64,000 nt of DNA from positions 1 to 64,000 of the forward strand of contig JAACJM010000253.1 of assembly GCA_013368315.1 (NCBI GenBank). The letters are read 5' to 3'. A program made the translations under genes and the position numbers. The stretch is from Tetrapyrgos nigripes. Its lineage: Eukaryota > Basidiomycota > Agaricomycetes > Agaricales > Campanellaceae. Shown here in pieces: positions 46,501-54,905 of this stretch; the stretch's first letter is position 1; each line of letters starts with the position of its first letter. Below the pieces are notes generated by a model. It was not told the DNA's origin, did no database searches, and saw only the letters and a program-made list of their open reading frames with translations.

Positions 46501-46900
46501 CACTATCCGTCGAATATCTAGTCAGCGTCTATGGGCGTCTAAATTGCCAATTAGGAAATCCGAAGGAATTTCTCATGCTGCCTCTCTTGCTTTCGTACCA
46601 CCACCATGGTGGTACGTTGGCAATGGGCCAGTAGACCTCCCAGTGCACCATGTGCATCGTTTTGCTGTCTTTCCGTGGCGCCATTTCGGCTGTCGTGGAG
46701 TTCATGACAGTCAGATTGGCGAGGGTAGATTTGGGGAAGGAGTTGGAGATGCCTTTGACTGTGAGGATGTTGGGGAGGGCATCTAAAAGATAAGAGGGCG
46801 AGGAGAAAGGTGATCGTTTTACTGTCTTTCCGTGGCACCATTTCGGCTGTCGTGGAGTTCATTACAGTCAATTTCGATGGGTTGGCGAGCAGCTTGAGCT
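43560..46900. repeat. Right arm of internal inverted repeat (modules C-B-D-E-C-B inverted)
   Basis: It is the reverse complement of 29290-33000 in module order: C 43570-43980, B 43985-44240, D 44260-45980, E part 45980-46250, C 46280-46530 and B 46535-46900. Identity appears high (over 90% by eye) in D. Confidence 0.8.
44955..45530 (+). pseudogene. GIY-YIG/T5orf172-like fragment (right arm)
   Basis: The frame at about 45005-45172 encodes LGLYALATNNPKAFKIG, LTTRAFSQRAREWARQ and FQLIYGVNIRRRH. An intron (GTAAGTCGG..CCTTCCTAG, about 45171-45222) leads to YRKLCKDCEFPFETGI and a stop. A further exon-like piece encodes GGHVHRELFQLAHAVDN (about 45433). This matches the T5orf172 (GIY-YIG-like) pattern with a Cys-x2-Cys and a His-Arg-Glu-Leu-Phe end. 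The catalytic Tyr/Arg/Glu set cannot be confirmed. It is the inverted twin of 31080-31625; stops in both make them relics. Confidence 0.4.
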
Positions 46901-47027
46901 GGATGCTTGGTTAATGCACAGAAATTACTCAAAGCCCCGTGCTTATCATCATAAGATCCTCCCAGACAGTATTCCAGTGCTGATAAAGAAGTTTCCTCAT
47001 CCTTATGGGGCTACTAACTTCAGAGTA
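46901..47027. other. Insert between arm and nested element
   Basis: This short stretch continues after 48366, so it is host sequence for the nested CACTG element. Together, 46901-47027 and 48367-49830 separate the right arm from the right end and have no counterpart in the left arm. Confidence 0.5.
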
Positions 47028-48363
47028 CACTGTGAAACCAATAAAGGTTGATACTCACCTTTTTCTCGGGTGTCGGTCACCCATCACCCAAAAACTGGTT
47101 TAACCTTGGTTTAATCTCACCCTGCCCTCACCCTCAGCTTCACCCTTTTGAAGTTTCAACCGTTGGTGAAGGTGAAAATCACCCTTCACCCTGCGCGCAC
47201 CGGCATAGTCCGACCATCCAAATGTGTCATGATGATGCAATATGGTCACGTTATGTTCGTTTTTTCTTCCTCAACCACAACTGTCGACACATACGTCCTA
47301 AGCCTGCTCACACTGGTCGTCACTACCGTCGTCTCTGACTGCCAATTTATGTTCCTGGTATCTTACAATGACCTCAACGCTTCAAGTGTGTTCTCCTTGA
47401 GGCTGTTACAGCCCTTTTATCAACAGCCAGCTCTATTCAATACGAAGTAATGCCGGTCGCTCCTCAACCAAACTCGAGATTTCTTGCAGTCTTTCTGGGC
47501 CCATGGACACTAGAGCTCACCTACATGAACTTCAAGACTATCTCCCTCATTATCTCATCTCGATCGAACCAGCTCATGAGGTCTAACCTTTTATTTATGC
47601 TTCAGATCCCACTCCAAAGGACATTATTATATGGGGTAGGAAACAGTAACAATTGGACCTGTTTACAGGATGACTGAGCTTGGTGAGTTGTTATAGTGAG
47701 CTTTTCTCACTCACAATTTACTAACCTCTTTGCCTAGTGATGAGCCCGCACGGCGACAGTGACAACAAGCCTCCGACACGCATCAAATGAAGCTCTATGA
47801 TGTGGCCGGAACCGGGTGCGTATTTTCCGCATGCCTGTCTACTTGTTGCTGAAATCTATGCATCATTGGTCCCTTTGCCCGGTCTTGGTGTGTCTCTTCA
47901 CTTCGAAACATGCTTTTTGCTGACTTTTTTGCTGGATCTTATCACATTACAGCTACATATTAGTCCCTCTTCCTCCCACCACTTTTTCCTATGCTGTTCT
48001 TTATTGCATCCTACATATGCCATCTGACTAGTGTAGCATACGCATGTCATTTGTATCTTCATACTTGCCAAAATGATCTTATTTCTGTGCAGCAAAGTTG
48101 ACTGGATGGGCAAGTGTGTAACAAAACCAAAGGTGAAAAGTGGTCACCCATTGCTCACCCCTTGAATGGTGCAGGGGTGACATGGATTATTTGCGGAAAT
48201 ATACGGGGTAAATGTCAACCTTATGTTGGGTCAAAATCACCTATCGGTTTTATCCTGTGATCACCCACTAGGTGGTTGATACTCAACCGTTCTTCAGGTA
48301 ATTCTCAACCAGCCATTGGTTTATCTGCTCGGGTGACATTCACCCTTTCCTGGGCACACAGTG
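47028..48363. mobile_element. Nested 1.34-kb CACTG-ended element (non-autonomous)
   Basis: The ends are CACTGTGAAACC and, on the other strand, CACTGTGTGCCC. Imperfect inverted ends share AAAGG-TGA and TCACC motifs, flanked by GTA at 47025-47027 and 48364-48366. Both ends are dense in GGTGA/TCACC repeats, typical of CACTA subterminal regions. No transposase frame fits inside. An ACTAACTTCAGAGTA sequence lies on both sides, so an alternative reading is a 15-bp duplication of a different element type. Confidence 0.6.
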
Positions 48364-48366
48364 GTA

Positions 48367-48860
48367 ACTAACTTCAGAGTAAGCCATTTGTTTCTGAATC
48401 AGTGTTGTGTGCTCAGTTGAGTTGGAAAAGGATGTGCTTGATGTTGTAATAGCCATCAAGTATGTGGTCAAGCTATCTGAATATCTGTATTTAACTACTT
48501 GAGTGTCTTATTGAGCTATAGATTCCTCCCTCAGAGCTTAGTGGTAGATCCAGAGCTCGCTGAAAGTCCCAAAGTGTCAGAGAAGAAGTGCGCACCTCTA
48601 TATATAGATGCTCATTTACTGCCTTCGGCATGAGTGCTTGTTTTGGATCAGAAAGTCTCTAGAAGCAGCAGTGTGTAGGGGGACTGCCTCACTCTTGGAA
48701 CACTATATCTTTGATATCAAGTGACTGCCCAATTGATATTAATAATAGTTGCGTGCAGTGGGATTTGAACCCTGCTTCACTAAAATAATGAGCGCTAATC
48801 TAAGCGTCCAAAAGCGGCGCGCAGAAAAGTAGTTTGGTTAGCTAGACTGATGATATACAA
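48367..48860. other. Spacer with a pol III-like B box (minus strand)
   Basis: On the minus strand 48773-48763 reads GGTTCAAATCC, a perfect tRNA-type B box. A weak A-box-like TTAGATTAGCG lies upstream near 48800, and a 74-base stretch has 6 of 7 possible acceptor-like pairs. The D and anticodon arms do not fold well. It may be a tRNA-derived SINE head rather than a tRNA gene. Confidence 0.25.
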
Positions 48861-49483
48861 CTGCGGACAGTCAAAGTCACCCAGTTTCATTGTCGCCGAT
48901 TTTGAGTTTTTAGCCCCAAAATAATACCGGAATCATATTCAGTTCATTGAGATACGTCGAAAAAACGATTTTTCCGGATTTTTCCTACCAGTATTTCCGT
49001 TTGGCCGAATTTTTTGACCTTTTCAACAATTCAGTGTACCCCTTTCGGGGTTCTGGGAAAGATTTAGTATCTAAGTACAATACATGACTACGATTCATTA
49101 ATTTATGATAGACTCCAAATGCATCATCGCGCTTTGCGAGACAGCCCGCTTTGCCTCGATGGATTTTAGCTTTACATCCATCATTACGGGATTTATTTCT
49201 GACACATCTGCTCGTGGAATTGTCTTAACCTTTTTCAGAATCATAACCAACTCAACAAAAGGAGTCGATTGCGCATTTTTTCGGGATTTAAGAAACTTGT
49301 TTTCATGTTAGGCCAACTTTTAGGGGTCGGTACTACCTAAAATGGTATGTAGCTCGTGAACGGCTCGATGGAATTACTTCAAAGTATTACTAGAGCATCT
49401 TCTCAATGGGATCTCTCGATTAAGCATATCATAGGGACCGTAGAAAAGGGTCAACAAAAGTGGGTGACTTTGACTGTCCGCAG
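48861..49483. mobile_element. MITE-like element with 23-bp inverted ends (623 bp)
   Basis: CTGCGGACAGTCAAAGTCAC at 48861 is repeated as its reverse complement at 49464-49483. The interior is AT-rich with a small open frame (49105-49311) that has no domain. No clear target duplication was found, so the element family is unassigned. Confidence 0.65.
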
Positions 49484-49839
49484 CTGTGCGCTTGACACTC
49501 TTCGTGTGCGTATATGTAGATCTGATCCCCACTGTATTCAGCCACAATTGTTCACTGCAAGTAAAAAAAATGTGTTACATCTACCAACACAAAAATACTT
49601 ATTTTTAAAGGGCTTTTGAGTGCCTCACTACTTAGAAGTAATCTGCATTACTAGTTACCAACTGGCCCTACCTCGCTCACTGACAATGGCAGATCCTCGA
49701 CGCTTGATAGTCAGTAGTACTTAGCCGAGTCATAATCCACAAGATCAACCCTCAAATTGGCGTACATGTAGCGAATATATTTGACATTGACTACAGATCC
49801 TGTGGCGGGAAAATCGGATCCATAAAGTCGGAGCTGACC
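49484..49839. other. Spacer, no gene seen
   Basis: Short frames only; no copy elsewhere in the window was recognised. Confidence 0.35.
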
Positions 49840-50366
49840 GCAAGCGTCGTGGGTTTGGGCCCCACACTGCGTCGTACTATCATCTGGTGATGTACCGGTC
49901 CCAGGATAGAGGATAAGTATTGGTATAAGTAAGTCTAATTGCTCTCGAGCATGGTCAATGTTACTTTATTTAGCTTTCTTATACTTACTACTCGCCGATC
50001 CATTCCTCCTATCAAACCTCTATTCCACAAATTTCTCTCCCGTACACTCTTTATCTGTTCCTTGAAAATCTCCCACTCCTTATGGTTTTATTATATGATT
50101 CTCATTACTTCGAGGCACAGATGTAGCAAAGTATATAAACCCCAGTATGTACTGTAATTACAACTTCTCTTCTGCCTACTTTCGAGCCCCACTGAGCAAG
50201 AGCCTAATACTTACGCCTACGTTTTACGCCCCCAACCCCCTATTCGTGCATACTGTGGACTGATTTCCTTTCCAGGAACTCCCATCATTCCTTTTATTCT
50301 TATTCTATCGGCCGTGACTCGACCGTCTGCTTCCTACGTCCTCGCTTGGACGTGCATCTCCCTCAT
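49840..50366. repeat. Module E (right), inverted relative to 30010-30560
   Basis: Reverse complement of the left E module, containing GTCGTACTATCATCTGGTGA, CTCTCCCGTACACTCTTTAT and TAAGGAGTGGGAGATTTTCA (minus strand). Confidence 0.75.
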
Positions 50367-51044
50367 AGTACGATCATGCATGATCTACGTACGGTCATTG
50401 GTGACAAGTGTTGCTTGCCACTCACTCCCTTTCCTTTAGGCGTCATCATTGCCACACGCAGTGGTGGCCCACATCTCCTTCATACTTCAAATGCCACTTC
50501 AGGAAATATTTTAACATCTTCGTACGACCATGCACGATCTAATTACGCCAGATGACAAGTGTACGATGATTAGGCGTTTGTCGCCCATTGTCGTGCGATA
50601 ACCGTACGATGATTAGGCATTTGTCGCTCATTGTCGTTCGATAACCGTATGATGATTAGGCGTTTGTCGCTCATTGTCGCCCAATAACCGTACACTGGTG
50701 GGCACTCAACGCCCAATATTCGGGCGATAATTGGGCGTTTTGTTTTCGGAATGAAAAAGAAAAAGTTTATTTTACAAAACAGAATTTAAATTTCTTTGTC
50801 TTTGTTACCCAAAAAAGGCGTTGTTTATTGGAAAATTACACTATTCTTGTAGATACAGAGAAGATAAAGTGTTTCTTTGCTTTTTTTGCGTAAAAATTGT
50901 ATTCATTTTCAACCAATAATGGTAATCTTTTATGAGAGAAAAACTTAACCTTTTTGCACAGAAAATAAACTTCTCTTTTCAAATCATACACACAATCTTC
51001 ATCTTCAAGGTTTTTACAGCAGAAAGAAAAGGGCTTGGGCAGTG
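50367..51044 (-). repeat. Right terminal inverted repeat of the giant element
   Basis: Reverse complement of 24719-25330. It carries three units of the 42-bp GACAATGAGCGACAAACGCC-type repeat (about 50560-50690) against about two at the left end. It ends GGGCTTGGGCAGTG, followed by the AGG target duplication at 51045-51047. Confidence 0.9.
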
Positions 51045-51047
51045 AGG

Positions 51048-51350
51048 GAAGCAGGCAAAATGGATGTGGAAGTGGCTAGATGGGGTGCAGATGAGAAAGG
51101 AGTATCCCTTCACAATCCATGTCGACAATACCAGTTCCATTTCCCTCACCGAAGCGACCACGAAACATGGACGTACTAAACATTTTGACACTGCTTGGGC
51201 ATGGATTCGAGACGCTGTTCGAGAAGGCGAGTTGGAGTTCCGCCATATCCCGGGTGACAAAAATGTTGCAGATTTATTCACCAAATCCTTGAATCGTCCC
51301 GCAGTGGAGAAGTATGTGAAAGAGCTAGGTCTGACTGTTGGAGAAGATTG
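51048..51350 (+). pseudogene. Copia RNase H, 3' remainder
   Basis: It continues the frame cut at 24718. It has YPFTIHVDNTSSISL with the RNase H aspartate, GRTKHFDTAWAWIRDAV, FRHIPGDKNVADLFTKSLN, and a TGA at 51349-51351. These are standard C-terminal copia pol motifs. Without the insertion it would join the upstream part in frame. Confidence 0.9.
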
Positions 51351-51376
51351 ACGGAGATGTCGGAACTCAGGGGGAG

Positions 51377-51770
51377 TGTAGAGCAGACGAGTTCCTACAT
51401 CCATAATAAGTAATTTCCTTTTTTCTATCTTCATCCTATTCCTTTTCCCTATCTTCGTTACTCTACTCCAAGTCCATGATCCGTATATTTGATTTTCGTA
51501 CTTGATCTGTACGTACGAGCCTTCACTTATACCGTACGACACTGTCTCGACACACCTCAGTTGTTCCCACTACGTTGTGTGAACCTGAGGTGTGTCCCTA
51601 TACCTGTATTCATTCCCTTCTTCATAACTAACCATATTATATTTACTACAGTACCCTTTTACTTATCGGTACTCTATTCTGACAGGTACTGTAGTTTGTC
51701 TAACACAGTTGTTCCCACTACGTTGTGTGAACCTGAGTACCCTTTTACTTATCAGTACTCTATTCTGACA
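51377..51770 (+). repeat. 3' LTR of copia element (394 bp, internally duplicated)
   Basis: TGTAGAGC..TTCTGACA matches the 5' LTR. About 88 bases near its end (from GGTACTGTAG) repeat the LTR words GTTGTTCCCACTACGTTGTG and TACCCTTTTACTTATC, so this LTR gained a partial internal duplication. Confidence 0.9.
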
Positions 51771-51775
51771 GAACT
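51771..51775. repeat. 5-bp target-site duplication of the copia element (right)
   Basis: GAACT, matching 20240-20244. The host leader resumes with TTTGTCTGTTTCTT exactly as after 810 in copy 1. Confidence 0.95.
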
Positions 51776-51893
51776 TTGTCTGTTTCTTCTCTCTCCGTAA
51801 GTCGTTAACTGTAAATCTTTGTGACAATTGTTTCCGAACACTAAATGTATATGTAGAACCAGCAATAATTTGCCCCGTGCACCCCATCTCAAA

Positions 51894-53729
51894 ATGTCTC
51901 TTCCTTGTGGGCCCAATCGTGAACGCAAGTGTAAAAGTAAGTTGTTAGAAACTTTACATGGAGTGATTGAGGTTTTATTGAGCGAACTTAGCGATAGAAT
52001 TATCGGATTCTGATTCAGGTGCAGACACTCCCCAAATAGCGACTAATCCTTTCACAAAATCCCACAAGAAAGGCAAGGGAAAAAGCGAAAACTCAGATCC
52101 TTCCCTTGAGCTCGTGAAAGGGAAGAAATCTGTTGTCCGTGTCATCACCATTGATGAGGCACCAGAGGTTTGGCTGATCCCTCACAGTGATACACCAATC
52201 GCATACATTCTTGATTTGAATGGGAAGCCGGAGTGTCTTTCCAATGGTGACAGAATGCTGACTGTTGATGGCTTCATCAAGAAGGAGGTATGTTCTGAAG
52301 TCCTTTATCTGATCCAATATTGCATCTCACACTTAATAGTGCCAGGATGTGTGGGGTGGTGATACAGGTACAGGAAAGTTTCATCAGTAGGTCACCATTG
52401 CCATCTTTGTTTGATTTAACTCACTGAAGCTTCATGGGCCATAGAGGTGTTCAGAACCTCAAGGCCTACATCTCAGAAGAAGACTTCAAGTACCTCAAGA
52501 GTTTTCCGGATCTCGATTCAGACCTCAAGATTGCCCAGTATGCTTCTTACTGTGATGCTCATCCTCATGAAAATGTCCAAGGTGAGACTCGGGATCATAC
52601 TCTACTTTATTTATTCTGTCTAAGCATTAATATTAAGCTTGGTGGAGGCATAAGGAAAGCTATCCTTGGCTCCTGTCATCGCTGAATCGACACCTCTCGT
52701 TGATGGATCCTTCTCATTGGGACATTGTCCCTGCTAACACAAATATGATTGAGGGTAGCCATGCACAAGACAATCAAGTGACTGGAATTCAGCACAGTCT
52801 GCTCGACAGCATTCATTTGTGAGTTTCTTATAACATACTTATTGGTTCTGTTTGCGGACTGACAGCATTACCCAGGTGTAAGCAGTTTGACGATGACACT
52901 GCTCAAACTGTTCTTGCCTCAAAAGCGAGCTGTCCTTTCTAAAAGCAACAACACCGTTCTAGATCATTTCAAAGCTCGGAGAAGTCGTCAAGAGACTCAA
53001 TGCAAGCGCCAGAAATTATCACAGCTGGAGGGAGATCTTACTGCAGAGCTCAAGGCCAGTCAGGATCGGTCAAAACAACTGCAGCAGCAGATCAAAGGTA
53101 TTAAGGAGGCACAAAAGTGCTCATCAACAAAGTCTCCCAGCACAGCTACTTCTACTCGACTACCCTCATCACATATGTTGATTTACTACATTTTGTAGCT
53201 GTGCAATTCATGTACGTATCAAAGATCTTCTTGAACGCTTGACTGTGCCGCAAAGCCTTTCAACGCCTCGCTCAAATAGGGTTGTATCAGTAGCTACACC
53301 ATCATCTGGCAAGTCTAGCTCAGGTGGATCAGGCACTCCAATGGATCCTGGTGTATTTTCCTTCTCTGTCATCGTGCGCATTCACTGATACGTTCCACTA
53401 ATGGCAGTGCTTATTGACTTTGACATTCCAGCACCACGTCACAGTGCAGACACCCCATCGCTTTATTCCCCCTTGAGATTTCAGTTCCAGGCACATCTAA
53501 TTACATGCAGACGCCGCTTCGCAAAGTCTGGAACCGTGCTACGCAGCTTTCCGAAAATGCTGATAATTGGGATTGGGAAACAATCAATGCAGCGCTAGCG
53601 GAGTGCGATGGCCCAGCCCCAGCCCCAAACTCTTACTACTTTGCTACCTCCCCCTCAGGCGAACCTAGGCTATACCCAGTGGAAGGAAACGAAGATATCC
53701 TTGCATCATTCCCTGCTCCATCGAAATAA
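51894..53729 (+). pseudogene. Transposase-like multi-exon gene, copy 2 (broken)
   Basis: ATG 51894 (MSLPCGPNRERK) is followed by an intron and a clean second exon through KKGKGKSENSDPSLELVKGK and VITIDEAPEVWLIPHSD. The next pieces are CQDVWGGDTGTGKFHQ (about 52345), YISEEDFKYLKSFPDLDSD, SLNRHLSLMDPSHWD and NTNMIEGSHAQDN. Two bases are lost near 52930 and the coiled-coil frame breaks there. One base is missing near 53480, before the C-terminal piece (LRKVWNRATQLSENADNWDW; YPVEGNEDILASFPAPSK) that copy 1 has lost. The gene is thus complete in extent but broken in frame. Its own TATA box is 31 kb upstream. Confidence 0.4.
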
Positions 53730-54822
53730 TGATTTAGTTGCAGTATTGTTTTCTTTGAGTCATTTCTCTTCCATTTTATTATGTTCTATTTGTAGTACTA
53801 TGTTCTTACATTACAGTCAATATAAGTAGCCTAATGTCCGTACAAAACATTGGAAAAACAGCCATTTGAGTGCTCAAAGATGACAGTGGGAACTTAGGCA
53901 CTTATCAAAAGGTGAACCGTAACTTTTGCTGTGATGTAGCCACAACCTTTTCTATTATTTTAGTAGACAGTCATGGCTTAACTTGTGCTCATGAAATCAT
54001 GCTTTAGGCAGAGAAATGCGCACTGCCGATAGAGGACCTCACTCAAACCTTACTTCGATAGACCATAAGTTGCATCTTACTAATCACTATTTGTCATTCT
54101 CACCTTTTTTCTTTTGCTCAAGTTCGTCATGTGTAATCCAATATTCTCACCACGCTAATTTTTACTCTTGCCAAATCTGCGGCAGGAGAGAAGGCGGCGG
54201 GATTTGTGGGCGGGACTTCCTCTATTGGGAAAAGATGCCATCAGCGTCGGGAATGCATGGCGCTGGCATGTTTCCGGCATTTTGGTGTAGCTCTAGACAC
54301 GACATTTGATCTCCGGACAGGACATCTTATCAGCATTCCTAATCAAAGGCAGATATACCAAATACAGAAGGAAAACTTTTTCTTTTTCTTTCTTTTCATT
54401 ACTACTGCTGTCGCATCCTTCAACGGTACATTCAAACTAAGGATGATCAATACTCAAGGAAGTTACCGTTGCCCTCAAGGACATGGTCTAATTCTCCTGC
54501 GCCAATGTCGACTTGGCACACCAGTACCTGGGTCCCGTTACAGCATGACATCAAACGACACGTCGATGTAGACTTGGTCTATGGACTGGAGTCAAGTGAG
54601 TATGCGGTGGAGAAGTGAGAAGACGGTTGAGACATTGAGAGAGCGGAGGGAGGGGGGTGTCCTGTAGGTAGACAATTCAGTAAGTATTTGAAATAAATCA
54701 ATATTTTGATTGGTCCATGAGAAACATCCGGGATGGAAATGGACGCTGGCTGGGCCAATATTTTCGATGATTCCAGTGCAGATAGAGAAAGTGGGAGGAC
54801 TGTGGATGGAGGGCAGAGGGTG
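53730..54822. other. Copy-2-specific segment, no gene
   Basis: With 53513-53729 it replaces 2550-3905 of copy 1. An open frame at 54206-54571 has no recognised domain. The block boundary is at about 54823, where GTGAATGAAAGGCTATGTA resumes in both copies. Confidence 0.4.
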
Positions 54823-54905
54823 AATGAAAGGCTATGTAAAGACTCACCTCGTCCCGTCCAGACAGAAAGGAAGGAGTAACGCGCTGACAAATCACTCCTC
54901 ACTCC

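Larger units (their letters stand above)
24719..51044. mobile_element. Giant (26,326-bp) CACTG-ended terminal-inverted-repeat element
   Basis: The ends are inverted repeats starting CACTGCCCAAGCCC and ending GGGCTTGGGCAGTG. They are flanked by AGG target duplications, and the sequence interrupts a copia RNase H gene exactly. CACTR-type ends with 3-bp duplications are the signature of the CACTA/CMC superfamily, so I assign it there provisionally. The interior is a partial palindrome of repeated modules around a unique core (about 33.1-43.5 kb) holding four gene models: 34480-34956, 35632-36293, 37352-39310 and 42446-42823. I recognise no DDE transposase, tyrosine recombinase or reverse transcriptase of its own. 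It is therefore either non-autonomous or of an unfamiliar kind. Confidence 0.85.
20245..51770 (+). mobile_element. Ty1/copia LTR retrotransposon, split by a 26-kb element
   Basis: Without the inserted 24719-51044 and one AGG copy, the element is about 5.2 kb: LTR 20245-20550, internal gag-pol 20551-24718 and 51048-51376, LTR 51377-51770. The order protease, integrase, reverse transcriptase, RNase H is the copia order. A purine-rich tract (CAGGGGGAG) precedes the 3' LTR. Several stops and frameshifts plus the insertion make it immobile by itself. Confidence 0.95.

Noticed and set aside
27462..46871. Repeated open frames across modules B and C (for example 27842-27462, 29751-29323, 40198-40464, 46544-46786)
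   Set aside because: Frames change between copies, stops interrupt them, and repetition of the DNA itself explains their similarity.
48763..48840. A functional tRNA gene on the minus strand
   Set aside because: The B box and most of the acceptor stem fit, but the D arm and anticodon arm do not form a proper cloverleaf.
24719..51044. Starship-type giant element with a tyrosine-recombinase captain
   Set aside because: No recombinase-like ORF near either end. The long inverted ends with a 3-bp duplication fit a DDE-type TIR transposon better.
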